This document shows positions 27,521 to 37,167 of a stretch of DNA of 64,000 nt, one piece after another. Below the pieces are notes generated by a model that did no database searches, was not told the DNA's origin, and worked only from the letters and a program-made list of their open reading frames with translations. The position numbers and the translations under genes were made by a program. The DNA comes from Methanobrevibacter thaueri (GTDB lineage Archaea; Methanobacteriota; Methanobacteria; Methanobacteriales; Methanobacteriaceae). The DNA lies in NCBI RefSeq assembly GCF_003111625.1, contig NZ_MZGS01000017.1:1-64000 (forward strand), given 5' to 3'. Each line of letters begins with the position of its first letter. Positions within the stretch are counted from its first letter, which is position 1.

Positions 27521-28765
27521 ATGAAATTTGCACATTTAGCAGATACTCATTTAGGTTATCGCCAATATGGATTATTTGAGCGAGAAAAAGACTTTTATGA
27601 AGTATTTGAAAAGGTTATTGATAAAATAATTGAAGAAAATGTCGATTTTGTAATACATAGCGGTGACTTATTTGAAACCGCAAGACCTTCACCTATGGCT
27701 TTACTGACTTTCCAAAAGGGTTTGTTAAAGCTAAAAGGTGCGGGAATACCTATGTATGCAATCGCAGGAAATCACGACGTTGTAATGCGTAAGGGATCCA
27801 TCCCTCCACAGGTAATATTCAAGAAAATGGGCTTGAAGGTAATCAGCAACATCAACCCGACATACCTGCATGGGGACATATTTATTGCAGGGCTGCCATA
27901 CTATCCTGCATCACATGGAAAGGTCCTAAGAAGCAAACTGGCCGAACTGTCAGAAAAGGCATCCCAGCATGAAAAATCAATATTGGTTTTACACCAGGGA
28001 ATCGACAAGTATTTCGGCTATAATTATGAGTTGGAAATAGGTGAACTTCCCGACAACTTCAACTATTACGCATTAGGCCACATTCACAAATATGTCAACG
28101 ATAAATATGGCGAGGGAAGATTGGTTTATCCGGGTTCTGCTGAAATCTGGAAAACCTCCGAAATACCTGATTACATGAAAAACGGCAAGGGTTTTGTTGT
28201 TGTTGAAATGGAAGGTTCTAAAACAACAGTCAAAAGGGTTAAAGTGGACATGCCAAGGGAATTCATTCAAAGAACTCTTGACTATAACAATCTGGAAAGC
28301 GGTGTTGCTGGAATCAAGGAAATAATCAAGGACTTTGAAAAGAAGCCTATCCTAAACTTGACAATCAACAATGTCGAGTCAGACACCAGCAGGGTCTATG
28401 AAATAATCAAGGAGGAATTGGGAGATTTGTCCCTAATGATCAGGCCTACATTCAACATGTTTGACATGGAGGTCCCCGGTGATATTGTCGATGACAATAA
28501 TAAGTTGGGTCCAAAAGAACTAATCGTCAAACAGTTGGAATTATATGGAAGCAGCGATATTGACACATTGGCCACCGATTTGTATGACTTGCTGTCAAAG
28601 GATAAAATGGACGAATCCGGTGAGCTGATTGACCAATTCTACCATGAACATTATGCTCATATCACTGAAGAGGATGTTGAATTGGAAGATGAGGAAGCAG
28701 AAAAGCAACCTCCCAAAGAGGAAGAGAAAGATGTACAAGTAACATTTAAGGAGGTTCTAGAATGA
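27521..28765 (+). CDS. mre11: Mre11 DNA repair nuclease
   Basis: A manganese phosphoesterase that opens blocked DNA ends with Rad50. All metal motifs are visible: DTHLG, HSGDLFE, GNHDV, LHQGI and GHIH, within the first ~205 residues; a capping domain and a Rad50-binding, Glu-rich tail follow. 414 residues. ATG 27521 is chosen because the phosphodiesterase core must start near FAHLADTH; the upstream GTG at 27470 adds 17 unrelated residues. Its end overlaps rad50 by 4 nt. Confidence 0.95.
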   Translation: MKFAHLADTHLGYRQYGLFEREKDFYEVFEKVIDKIIEENVDFVIHSGDLFETARPSPMALLTFQKGLLKLKGAGIPMYAIAGNHDVVMRKGSIPPQVIFKKMGLKVISNINPTYLHGDIFIAGLPYYPASHGKVLRSKLAELSEKASQHEKSILVLHQGIDKYFGYNYELEIGELPDNFNYYALGHIHKYVNDKYGEGRLVYPGSAEIWKTSEIPDYMKNGKGFVVVEMEGSKTTVKRVKVDMPREFIQRTLDYNNLESGVAGIKEIIKDFEKKPILNLTINNVESDTSRVYEIIKEELGDLSLMIRPTFNMFDMEVPGDIVDDNNKLGPKELIVKQLELYGSSDIDTLATDLYDLLSKDKMDESGELIDQFYHEHYAHITEEDVELEDEEAEKQPPKEEEKDVQVTFKEVLE

Positions 28766-31509
28766 TTTTCACAAAACTAAAATTGAATAACTTCAAGTCA
28801 CATGAAAATACTGTCATATCATTCAACAAGGGCATTAGTGTGATTGTTGGTGAAAACGGTGCTGGAAAATCCACAATACTTGAGGCTATCAGCTTTGCAT
28901 TATTCAAACAACATACAGGTAAAAGAATTGATGATTTGGTAAGAAATAATGCTCAGTCAATGTCCGTTGAGCTGGAATTCACTTCCAATAACAGGGAATA
29001 TAAAATCGTCCGTGAGAAAAAATCCAATCTAAAATCATCCATCTACAAGAAGACATCTTCAGAAGGAGGATATGCACACATCTGCACAGGAGATAAGGAA
29101 GTGGCTTCAGAGATTCGCCAAATCCTTGACATCGATTCAGACTTATTCCTAAATGCAATCTACATCAGGCAAGGCGAAATCGCCGAACTTGTTGACAAGA
29201 CACCTGCAGAGAAAAAATTATTGATAGGTAAACTATTAGGTCTGGATTCACTTGAAAAGGCATGGAAAAACTTTTTGCCATTCATCACAGATTATGAAAA
29301 TCAACTTTCAGAGCTTAAGGGTAAATTATACAATTCTGATAAATTGTATGAGGACCGTGACAAAAAGCGTTCCGAGTTAAACATCTTGAAAAACAGAGGT
29401 CATGAACTAGAACAGGAAATTGAGGAAGTCAAAGTTCTTTTAAACGACATTTCTGAAAGCAAACGTAATATGGAACGTGAAAAGGAAATCTATGACCATC
29501 AGGTCAACAATCTGGAAGTAGAAGAGAACACATTAATCAAGCTTGAAGAGGACAAGCATTTGGTTCAAGACAATCTGGACAAGATCCACAAGGCTGAAGA
29601 GGAAATAGGCAGATTGGAAAAATTCGTCTCAAAGCTGGACGTTTACCTTGACTTTGAAAAGTCAGTTTCAAGCATTCAAAGTCTCAAGATTCAACAAGAC
29701 GAGATTGAAGACAAGCTGGATTCAATAGCTAATCAAAAGGAAATTGTTTCAACTAAAAAAGAAGGTTATGATTTCTACTTGAAATCTGATGAGGATATTA
29801 CAAATTTAAACAATCAGAAAAATGATTTTGAAAAGGAATTGGCCACAATCGCTAAGCTTGAAAAGGATAAGAAGGATTTGCTGAAGGATATTGAAGATGA
29901 AAGAAATGACATTGAAGACTTCTTCTCAAAATCCAAAGACAAGCTGGATGAAGAGGGCATGAATCAGGACACTCTTGCGGAAATCGATGATTTCAACCAC
30001 CTTGAAGAGGCAACCAATGATTTCATTAGTCAGACTTCATCAAAAGTCAAAGACTTGACCGAGGAGATCATTTCCAAAAACGAGGATATTGTTGTCTACA
30101 AGCAAAACATCAAATCCTCTGAAAAGCCGTTGAATGACTTGAAGGATGTTGACAATAAGTGTCCGGTATGCCAATCCGACATCAGTTTATATCAGAAAAA
30201 GCAATTGGTCAAGCAGTATCAGGCCCAGATATCAGAAAACGAGAAACTGATTAGTGTAAATGAGGAAAATGTTCGTTTATTATCCAAAAACAAGGCAAGT
30301 TTTGAAGAGAAACTTGAAGGGCTTCAGGAATTGTCTAAAAAGATTGTCGAATACAAACAAAAATTCAATCATTTGCAGGAGCAATTAGTTAAACTGAACA
30401 AGATTGATGAGGGCCTGGAAGGCAAGGAGTATATCAGCAACAAGTTAGGCGACATCATACTGTTCATAGCTAATAAAAAGGCAGATCGTGAAAGATTTAA
30501 AGAAGATTATGATGCATTCAATCAGGCTAAGGGAGCATTGGAAGTTTTAGGCAGTGAAGCCGAAACCCAACAAAAACTGAAGCAGGTTGAAAATGAAATC
30601 GATAATCATGTCACCAATATCAAATTGGCTATAGATCAGGACCCTCACTTGAGCAGCGACATCAGTCCTGAAGAGCTTAGGGACCGCATTGATGACTTAA
30701 AACAGAAAAATGAGGAATATAATCAGCTCAAGGGTTTTGTTCAAAATAAACAGAACTACATGACCCAACTTGATTCCATCAAGGAGGACATTGGAGTTTC
30801 AATCAACCAAATAGACATAACCAAAAATAAGATTGAGGCATCAAAGTATGATAAGGAAAAATATGACCAAATCATATACAGTTCCGAGTTATATGAAAGA
30901 AGGTTCAACACATTCAACAGTGAACTTTCAGAAATCAAGGGCAGGGCACGTGAGTCAATTGCAGTTTTAAATGATTTAAACGAGAAGATTGCCATTGCGG
31001 ATAAGTTTGAACAGGAATACAGGGACATATCCGATTATATTAATTTGCTCGACCACATAAGGAATTTATACAGTAAGAATGGTATTCAAAGGGAATTAAG
31101 GAATATTTCAAGGCCTTTAATCCAAAAGCATACCAAGGAATTCTTCAATGAGTTCAACTTCAACTACTCCGACTTGACTATTGATGACGAATATGAAGTG
31201 ACCGTTTACGGTCCTGAAGGCGAATCATCAATGAGCATGGTCAGTGGTGGTGAAAAAATCGCTATTGCACTTGCCTTAAGGTTAGGTATTACCCAAGCAA
31301 TGGCCAATGGTGAACTGGATACTATTCTATTGGATGAGCCTACAATTCATTTGGATTCATCCAGAAAACATGAGCTTATCAATCTCTTGAAGGAAATGTC
31401 ATCATTGCCCCAAATGATTATTGTAACTCATGAGTCTCAGCTTGAAAATGCCGCTGACAATCTAATCAAGGTTGAAAAAGAGAATGGTATTTCTAAAGTA
31501 ATAATGTAG
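28762..31509 (+). CDS. rad50: Rad50 SMC-like ATPase
   Basis: A 915-residue partner of Mre11. Walker A GENGAGKST near residue 33, then a long coiled coil interrupted by the zinc hook CPVC at residues 467-470, then the signature VSGGEKIAIALALRLG and Walker B ILLDEPTIHLD. The coil is shorter than in eukaryotes, as usual for archaea. ATGA overlap with mre11. Confidence 0.97.
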   Translation: MIFTKLKLNNFKSHENTVISFNKGISVIVGENGAGKSTILEAISFALFKQHTGKRIDDLVRNNAQSMSVELEFTSNNREYKIVREKKSNLKSSIYKKTSSEGGYAHICTGDKEVASEIRQILDIDSDLFLNAIYIRQGEIAELVDKTPAEKKLLIGKLLGLDSLEKAWKNFLPFITDYENQLSELKGKLYNSDKLYEDRDKKRSELNILKNRGHELEQEIEEVKVLLNDISESKRNMEREKEIYDHQVNNLEVEENTLIKLEEDKHLVQDNLDKIHKAEEEIGRLEKFVSKLDVYLDFEKSVSSIQSLKIQQDEIEDKLDSIANQKEIVSTKKEGYDFYLKSDEDITNLNNQKNDFEKELATIAKLEKDKKDLLKDIEDERNDIEDFFSKSKDKLDEEGMNQDTLAEIDDFNHLEEATNDFISQTSSKVKDLTEEIISKNEDIVVYKQNIKSSEKPLNDLKDVDNKCPVCQSDISLYQKKQLVKQYQAQISENEKLISVNEENVRLLSKNKASFEEKLEGLQELSKKIVEYKQKFNHLQEQLVKLNKIDEGLEGKEYISNKLGDIILFIANKKADRERFKEDYDAFNQAKGALEVLGSEAETQQKLKQVENEIDNHVTNIKLAIDQDPHLSSDISPEELRDRIDDLKQKNEEYNQLKGFVQNKQNYMTQLDSIKEDIGVSINQIDITKNKIEASKYDKEKYDQIIYSSELYERRFNTFNSELSEIKGRARESIAVLNDLNEKIAIADKFEQEYRDISDYINLLDHIRNLYSKNGIQRELRNISRPLIQKHTKEFFNEFNFNYSDLTIDDEYEVTVYGPEGESSMSMVSGGEKIAIALALRLGITQAMANGELDTILLDEPTIHLDSSRKHELINLLKEMSSLPQMIIVTHESQLENAADNLIKVEKENGISKVIM

Positions 31510-31536
31510 ATTACATTATTACCACTTATTTTTTTT
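31500..31536 (+). terminator. Hairpin and U-tract after rad50
   Basis: ATAATGTA (31501-31508) and TACATTAT (31512-31519) form a perfect 8-bp stem over the rad50 stop codon, followed by T8 at 31529-31536, where the convergent gene ends. Confidence 0.6.
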
Positions 31537-31930
31537 ACATTGTTTCAGGTGCATCTTTAATTGCATCGATTATGCAGTTTGCGTTCCATCCAACAATGGT
31601 TGCAGCTTTTTCTTCCAATACTTCAGGAACTTCCTCAAGGCCCATTGGCCTTACAAGAACGATAGGTATCTCATACTTTTCAGCTGCGTTTAATAAGTGT
31701 CCGAACAGTTCCTTATTGTCATTATACAATCCGGCCAATAGGATGATCCTGTCCACTTTTTTGTAAAATCCTTCTCCTGCAAGTTCATAGGAGCCGGATA
31801 TTGATTCTTTCCATAGGAAATCAACTTTTGAGAATAATTTTTCAGTGAATTGACCGTATTCATTGTTTTTGTCAATGCCGTTTGTTATAACCAAATTGTA
31901 AATCTTGTCGTCCCTGTCATCTTCAAACAT
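31535..31930 (-). CDS. TIR-like/ThsB-fold single-domain protein
   Basis: A 131-residue protein. The predicted pattern is flavodoxin-like alternating beta and alpha: YNLVITNGIDKN, then VDRIILLAGLYNDNKELFGHLL, then YEIPIVLVRPMG and the end VGWNANCIIDAIKD. That order, especially the WN-x3-IIDAI end, resembles the TIR-like (DUF1863, MTH538/ThsB) domain. No clear catalytic Glu is evident. ATG 31930 has GGTG six bases upstream. It stands alone and converges on rad50. Biological role unknown. Confidence 0.55.
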   Translation of the reverse strand: MFEDDRDDKIYNLVITNGIDKNNEYGQFTEKLFSKVDFLWKESISGSYELAGEGFYKKVDRIILLAGLYNDNKELFGHLLNAAEKYEIPIVLVRPMGLEEVPEVLEEKAATIVGWNANCIIDAIKDAPETM

Positions 31931-32034
31931 GTTAAACACCTTGTTCTTATTATATTTTCATTCAATATAAAAATGTTTATTAATTGTTAAGGTGTAAGTT
32001 TATAATAGAAATTATTTTTTAGGAATTATTTTTT

Positions 32035-33315
32035 ATGAGAGCAGCGGTAATTGGTTTAGGTGTAGAAGGTAAGAAAGCGGTAAATTCTCTTTTAAAACAT
32101 GGATGGGATGTTTATGCCACTGATTTGAACATGAATGTTGATTTGGACGGTTTGGATTTGCCTAACTTGTCCATGAACTTGATTGAAGATAGTCAATCAG
32201 TTTCCATTGTTGGAGATAAGATAACCGTTGACTTGGGTTTTTCCAATTCCTACGCCATTGAGGAGTGCGATGCAATAGCAATCAGCCCGAGCATGTTTGG
32301 AGGGGCATTTGCCAATCGCCTGCTTGAAAGCAATGAGCTCTTATGTGATGTTGTTTGCGGACATAGGGATCTCTTCACAATAGGCATTACCGGAACCAAC
32401 GGTAAGACAACCACTGTCCATATGCTCAAAAGCATTTTGGAGGATGCAGGACGCAAGGTTTTAGTTGGCGGCAACGGTGGTGGAGGATTTTCAGGCTATT
32501 ATGATTTGATTCTCGAGGCGAATGAAGGGGATTATGACATTCTATTGGTGGAAGTGTGCGATATGACCCTTGATTTTGCAAACTATTGCTTTGATTTTGA
32601 CATGGTCGGCCTTACAAATATCGGGAATGACCATATGGACGTTCACAAGACAATTGCCAATTATAAAGACTCTCTAGTTAGATTCTTTTCAAACAAGACA
32701 ATTTTCACAGCATATAATCAGGATTTCAACAGTGACTTCAAGGAATCTGCCAGTCAAACAATTCCTTATTTTGTTTATCAGGATGAATTGAAATTATTCG
32801 GAAAGTTCAATATGCTCAATGCGGGCTTGGCTGCAGCAATTGCCAAGGAGCTTAAGGTGCCAAAGGACATCATCAGGCAAAGCCTGGCTAATTTCAATGC
32901 CGTTGAAGGCCGTTTGGATGTATATAAAATCAATGACGCTGACGTTTATGTCGGAAAGACCGACAATTCAGATGCATTGGCTTCAATTTTGGCTGAAAGG
33001 AACTTTTATGCATTGTTTATAGGCACTCCAAGGCATCATGAAGAGCATAGGCTTGATATCTTGGATGTTGCAGTCCAATACAATCCTGAAGTGATTGTTT
33101 TGTTCCCAGGTTTGGATGACACTTTAGACATTGCTATCTATAGACTTAATTCCTTGGGTTATATGGGCAATATCATAACTGTCAACACGCTTGACCAGAT
33201 CATTGAATTGGTTGCCGAGTATTCTCATGAAGATGCAATACTGATTGGAGGCAACGGTCAGGAAACCATCATTGAGATTCAAGAAAGAATAAAGCTAATT
33301 TCCGAAAAACTATAA
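32035..33315 (+). CDS. Mur ligase family protein, probably pseudomurein synthesis
   Basis: A 426-residue ATP-dependent amide ligase of the Mur type. An N-terminal Rossmann domain (VIGLGVEGKKAV), the central P-loop GITGTNGKTTTVHML (about residues 116-130), the LTNIGNDHMDVH block with the conserved His, and a C-terminal domain beginning near NAVEGRLDVY. Methanobacteriales build pseudomurein peptides with such enzymes; which residue it adds cannot be told. It is monocistronic. Confidence 0.85.
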   Translation: MRAAVIGLGVEGKKAVNSLLKHGWDVYATDLNMNVDLDGLDLPNLSMNLIEDSQSVSIVGDKITVDLGFSNSYAIEECDAIAISPSMFGGAFANRLLESNELLCDVVCGHRDLFTIGITGTNGKTTTVHMLKSILEDAGRKVLVGGNGGGGFSGYYDLILEANEGDYDILLVEVCDMTLDFANYCFDFDMVGLTNIGNDHMDVHKTIANYKDSLVRFFSNKTIFTAYNQDFNSDFKESASQTIPYFVYQDELKLFGKFNMLNAGLAAAIAKELKVPKDIIRQSLANFNAVEGRLDVYKINDADVYVGKTDNSDALASILAERNFYALFIGTPRHHEEHRLDILDVAVQYNPEVIVLFPGLDDTLDIAIYRLNSLGYMGNIITVNTLDQIIELVAEYSHEDAILIGGNGQETIIEIQERIKLISEKL

Positions 33316-33382
33316 TTTTTCAATAATGTTTTTATATCATATGTGATATATTAATTAGTGTATATTTTGCTAGGTGTATTAA

Positions 33383-34567
33383 ATGAGTAGTTGGAGAAAA
33401 ATATCAATTGTAGTTCTTATAGCATTATTAGCCTTATGTGCATTTATTGCAATTACATCCGCAAGCACTACTTCCTACTCAGCAGAATCAGTAGCTAAAG
33501 ATTATAATATTCCTATTGGTCAGTCCATGTTTGAAAATCAGTCAATTGTCGGAACCAGTGAAAATGTTGAAGTTCCATTGGTTGCAAATGTTGGATTTTT
33601 AACACATCAATTGATGGCATTTGATTTACAGGGAATCTTAAGAGGAGTAACTACCGGTATTGTTCCATTTGATTTCAGTGTAGTTTCCGGTGAAGGTATT
33701 GATTCTTACGGTAAAGTAGTTGATGTTGTAGGTCCAGGTTATTTAACTTATGAGGGGGATAAACTAGCAGTTAAAGCGCCTGATAATTACGTATGGGGAT
33801 ATAGTGCTCCTTATAAATGGTTAGAGAAAACTGAAAGTGGTGTCGACGTATATGAAAACGGTACAAAAATCAAATCTGTGCCTGTGGATGAAATAAGAAA
33901 TCTTGATTATCATAATGATTATTATAACGCATCTACCATAGCAAGCTGGTATAATTATGATGCGCAAGTGGGATCTACATTCACACTTGAAAAGGGTATG
34001 GTTGGATTTTCCGATGGTAGAAACAACATCTCCTCCAGTGATGTTCCAAAGATATTCGGTCAAGCTGTAGTGGATTATGCAGCAGAATATCCGACAGGTT
34101 CTCCAATCCTGTTATACTCAGGTAACTACACCAATGAGACTGGTGAAGTTTATGGTACCTCATTAGGTTCACACCCTGAATATGGAGATTCAATCAGGGA
34201 AATTAATGCAAGACAGTTTGTTGAAGCATGGAATGGAACCGTCATACCACCTAATACAACCGCAAGTGGTAAAGATTACGTCTACTTCGAATCAGCCAGT
34301 GATGCTTCCGCACCTGGTGGAAGTGCGGCTCACGGTGTTTGTCCATCCGCAAGAGCTTTAAGAGCTGCTGTAACTTCAGAAGGTTTCGGATTACCTACTG
34401 GCATGACATGGGACGAAAATGCAGTTTTATTCGGTTATAACCCTGCAAGGGACATTACCGTCTACAATAACCACGATTTCCCAGTTGAAATTAGAATGTG
34501 GACCGAAGGTTCCGGAACTGGTATGGGCGTTTATGCCCAAGTAATTAGATATATTCCAAATGACTGA
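33383..34567 (+). CDS. Secreted surface protein with VanW-like C-terminus
   Basis: A 394-residue protein with an N-terminal signal peptide (hydrophobic stretch about residues 8-27, ending ITSAS) and many Asn-x-Thr/Ser sites. The last ~80 residues look VanW-like: AHGVCPSARALRAAVTSEG, then DITVYNNHDFPVEIRMW, similar in order to the GVCQxS...DLxxxNxTxxPIxI pattern of VanW proteins. The rest is unrecognised. Its position after the Mur ligase fits a cell-wall role. Confidence 0.65.
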   Translation: MSSWRKISIVVLIALLALCAFIAITSASTTSYSAESVAKDYNIPIGQSMFENQSIVGTSENVEVPLVANVGFLTHQLMAFDLQGILRGVTTGIVPFDFSVVSGEGIDSYGKVVDVVGPGYLTYEGDKLAVKAPDNYVWGYSAPYKWLEKTESGVDVYENGTKIKSVPVDEIRNLDYHNDYYNASTIASWYNYDAQVGSTFTLEKGMVGFSDGRNNISSSDVPKIFGQAVVDYAAEYPTGSPILLYSGNYTNETGEVYGTSLGSHPEYGDSIREINARQFVEAWNGTVIPPNTTASGKDYVYFESASDASAPGGSAAHGVCPSARALRAAVTSEGFGLPTGMTWDENAVLFGYNPARDITVYNNHDFPVEIRMWTEGSGTGMGVYAQVIRYIPND

Positions 34568-34591
34568 ATATATCCTATTTTTTTATTTTTT

Positions 34592-35245
34592 ATGTCTGTT
34601 TCTACTGTTATTACCGCTGCAGGTAAAAATTCTCGAATGAGAAAAGACCAAATTTCCAGAGGCATTGAGTTAACCAATAAGCTAATTTTACCGTTCAATG
34701 GCAAGACAGTCATAGAGACAACCATTGATAATGCATTATCCTCAAATGCAGATGAGTGCATTGTGGTACTTGGTCATTATGCTAGTGAAATAAAAGAGGC
34801 AATCTTTGATAATTATAAAGATAAGGTGAAATTTGTTGAAAACAATCCCGTTGATGTAGGTTTATCAACATCACTTTACCATGGTCTTTCAAAATTAACC
34901 TCAGATTTCGCATTGTGCATAACAGCCGACCAGCCGACAGTGACAACAGAAACATTCAACAGACTCATTGAAGTCAGTCAAAAATCAGATGATCCCTACA
35001 GGACAATATCCATCTTAAGAAGAAGAAAGACAGGACTGCTGGACACTGCTGAAGGTTTGGGAATGCCTTTTGTGGCTCCAAGGGAAAACCTTATGGGATA
35101 CCTTGAAAATGAGAACGATAACCTGAATCCTATATTGAGAAAAATATTCGATGATGGATATGTGTTTTATGGAATAAAAGAAAAAAATGAAAAAGAGTTA
35201 TTAAACATTAATCACTATGATGATTATTTAATACTCTTAGATTGA
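34592..35245 (+). CDS. MobA/MocA-like nucleotidyltransferase
   Basis: A 217-residue NTP-transferase. The nucleotide-binding loop is TVITAAGKNSRMRKDQ, followed by LTNKLILPFNGKTVIE, then the metal-binding ITADQPTVT. The family attaches CMP or GMP to molybdopterin or activates sugars; the DQP motif and short length fit MocA-like proteins. TATA-like ATATATCC about 25 nt before the ATG implies a leaderless message. Overlaps the convergent DUF169 gene by 9 bp. Confidence 0.8.
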   Translation: MSVSTVITAAGKNSRMRKDQISRGIELTNKLILPFNGKTVIETTIDNALSSNADECIVVLGHYASEIKEAIFDNYKDKVKFVENNPVDVGLSTSLYHGLSKLTSDFALCITADQPTVTTETFNRLIEVSQKSDDPYRTISILRRRKTGLLDTAEGLGMPFVAPRENLMGYLENENDNLNPILRKIFDDGYVFYGIKEKNEKELLNINHYDDYLILLD

Positions 35246-35911
35246 TTCTAAACCGGAAATGACTTCTTCAATCATTTCTTTACTGATGCCTACAGCCATT
35301 TCCTCATCCTTGATGTCAGCTGCTTTTCTTGAACCGTCACAGCCTAATGTGAAGTTGATTCCACCTTCAATGTATGGTTTTGAAAATGCATCGCCGCATA
35401 AGGATTGAATTCCTGCAAACATTCCGCAAGCCTTTTCACCGGTTTTATAAACGATACTTTGAGCAAGTTTCATTCCGCCGACAGGTTTTGTGATGACTTG
35501 AATCACGTCAGCCTCAAAGTCTGCCTCATCCAATGGAGCATAGATAATTCCCCATGACCTTTCAGGAACAATGGAAAGGTCTGCAGTTAATTTTTGTGCG
35601 GTTTCCAAATCTTGGAATCTGCCTAATGAGAAGTATTTTTCACCGTTGGCCAATTTTTCAGGCATGTCCCTAAGGCCGATAGCTCCTGCACCGCCTAAAC
35701 ATTTCTGTTCTTCAATAGTTGAGTAAAATTTATCACCTAATGATGCTTTTCTAACCATTTCACAATGTCTGATTTTTTCATCAATCAAATCATAACCTTC
35801 CGGAAGGTCTTCTTCGGTTTTGATTAATTTCATTGCTACAGGTTTGCAATCGAGTGCAATTTTGCTTTCGATTACTTCACAATATTTTTTATTTGTTTCT
35901 AAATTAGTCAT
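35237..35911 (-). CDS. DUF169 family protein
   Basis: A 224-residue DUF169 protein, a family common in methanogens and other anaerobes with no settled function. Conserved Cys (HCEMVRKAS, EQKCLGGAGAIGL, LCGDAF, LGCDGSRK) suggest binding of a metal or cofactor. Stands alone on this strand. Confidence 0.85.
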   Translation of the reverse strand: MTNLETNKKYCEVIESKIALDCKPVAMKLIKTEEDLPEGYDLIDEKIRHCEMVRKASLGDKFYSTIEEQKCLGGAGAIGLRDMPEKLANGEKYFSLGRFQDLETAQKLTADLSIVPERSWGIIYAPLDEADFEADVIQVITKPVGGMKLAQSIVYKTGEKACGMFAGIQSLCGDAFSKPYIEGGINFTLGCDGSRKAADIKDEEMAVGISKEMIEEVISGLESI

Positions 35912-35938
35912 TTTAATCCCCTTTAAATATTATTAGTA

Positions 35939-37156
35939 TTAAGGAATTTTAATATCTTTTGTTTTAACACTGTTATTTTTACAAAATGTCCTGAAATCGC
36001 AAGCACTGCAGGTTCTTTCATCAGAGTCAGCTTTCCAGGCTTCCTGAATCTTGCAGCCGTTCATTTCCCTGATTAATGAGCTTTCAATATTATCGACCAC
36101 ACTGTCGAACATCAGCAGTGCATTTTCCTGCTCTTCCTCATCCACGTTGATGATTCTGATTGATCTGCTTATCTTGAACCCGTCGCTTAATTCGGGAGCC
36201 TTGTCCTCTTCCTCCCACCTTTCGATTAGCTTAACGTCATCCTCAAATTCATTGCCCACATCTGTCAGCTCATCCTTAAGCTCCTCCTTAATCAAAACCA
36301 GGTCCTCTTTTGAAGGTACAAGCTCATTCAGGTAAAAGATGATTCCTGCCACAATAGGCTTTGCATCCTCCTGTTTGGACCTGAGCCAGGAGTAGGTCAA
36401 TATCTGCTGTTTATGGGTTTCCCATTTGTCCTCGACTTTCGGATTTGTTACTATAGTTGGAGGTCTTTTCATTCCCTTATAGTCGATGATTATCTCATAA
36501 TCCTCGCCGTCCTGTTCCTTTATCCTTTTTTGGAAATTAGGGTCCTTTTTAAGGAATGCGATGATTTCATTGTTGAAGTTGTCCAGGTTGCTCTGCTCCA
36601 GGTCATTGATCTTCATGGAGGTCAGGACATCCACAACCCCGTTGATGCCGTAATAATTTGAACGGCTTTTATGCTCATCATAATTCGGCATTGGCCTTAC
36701 TCCCTTAATCAAATGCTCTGATGAGTCAATCAAAGGGAACAGGTGCTTTCCCCATATATTTATTGCCTTTTCAGCTCTTGCACTTGCCAGCTTCTTATGG
36801 TCATGCTCATTTAGGTACTCGACTTCAGGATGATTGGACATGCTGAAAAACAGGTCCTCATCATAGGGATAGAGTCCCCTTGTCTGCAATCTTAAATCGA
36901 TCTGCTCCTCAATAGGCCTGATGTCATCTATCCAATCCCATGGGAAGCTTGTCTTCTTGTAATCCCATTCCAGATATGCCTCTTCCATCACACCATGGAT
37001 GAACTCACCAAACCACCTTTGCACGGGCTTTGATGGGGGCAGGGTTCCCTTATTCTGGTATCTGTACTGTAGGTTACAGGTTAAAAATGAAAGCAAATCT
37101 CCGGTAAGACTGTACTCTGGAATTATATAAGGTTTTGATTTTGACGGTAATTTCAT
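35939..37156 (-). CDS. PD-(D/E)XK nuclease with C-terminal Fe-S cysteines
   Basis: About 405 residues. The core IIIDYKGMKRP carries D-x-K of the PD-(D/E)XK fold, and the end CSACDFRTFC matches the cysteines that hold a 4Fe-4S cluster in Cas4, AddB and related nucleases; an N-terminal Cys (FLTCNLQYRY) would be the fourth ligand. It begins 11 nt after the UvrD-like helicase, so the pair probably forms a helicase-nuclease. ATG 37156 has AGGAG eight bases upstream. Confidence 0.85.
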   Translation of the reverse strand: MKLPSKSKPYIIPEYSLTGDLLSFLTCNLQYRYQNKGTLPPSKPVQRWFGEFIHGVMEEAYLEWDYKKTSFPWDWIDDIRPIEEQIDLRLQTRGLYPYDEDLFFSMSNHPEVEYLNEHDHKKLASARAEKAINIWGKHLFPLIDSSEHLIKGVRPMPNYDEHKSRSNYYGINGVVDVLTSMKINDLEQSNLDNFNNEIIAFLKKDPNFQKRIKEQDGEDYEIIIDYKGMKRPPTIVTNPKVEDKWETHKQQILTYSWLRSKQEDAKPIVAGIIFYLNELVPSKEDLVLIKEELKDELTDVGNEFEDDVKLIERWEEEDKAPELSDGFKISRSIRIINVDEEEQENALLMFDSVVDNIESSLIREMNGCKIQEAWKADSDERTCSACDFRTFCKNNSVKTKDIKIP

Positions 37157-37167
37157 AGTTTTCACTC

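Noticed and set aside
36710-36720. CAAATGCTCT, a partial match to the repair motif
   Set aside because: It is within the nuclease coding region, lacks the TASWTTY half and is not near a TATA box; treated as chance.
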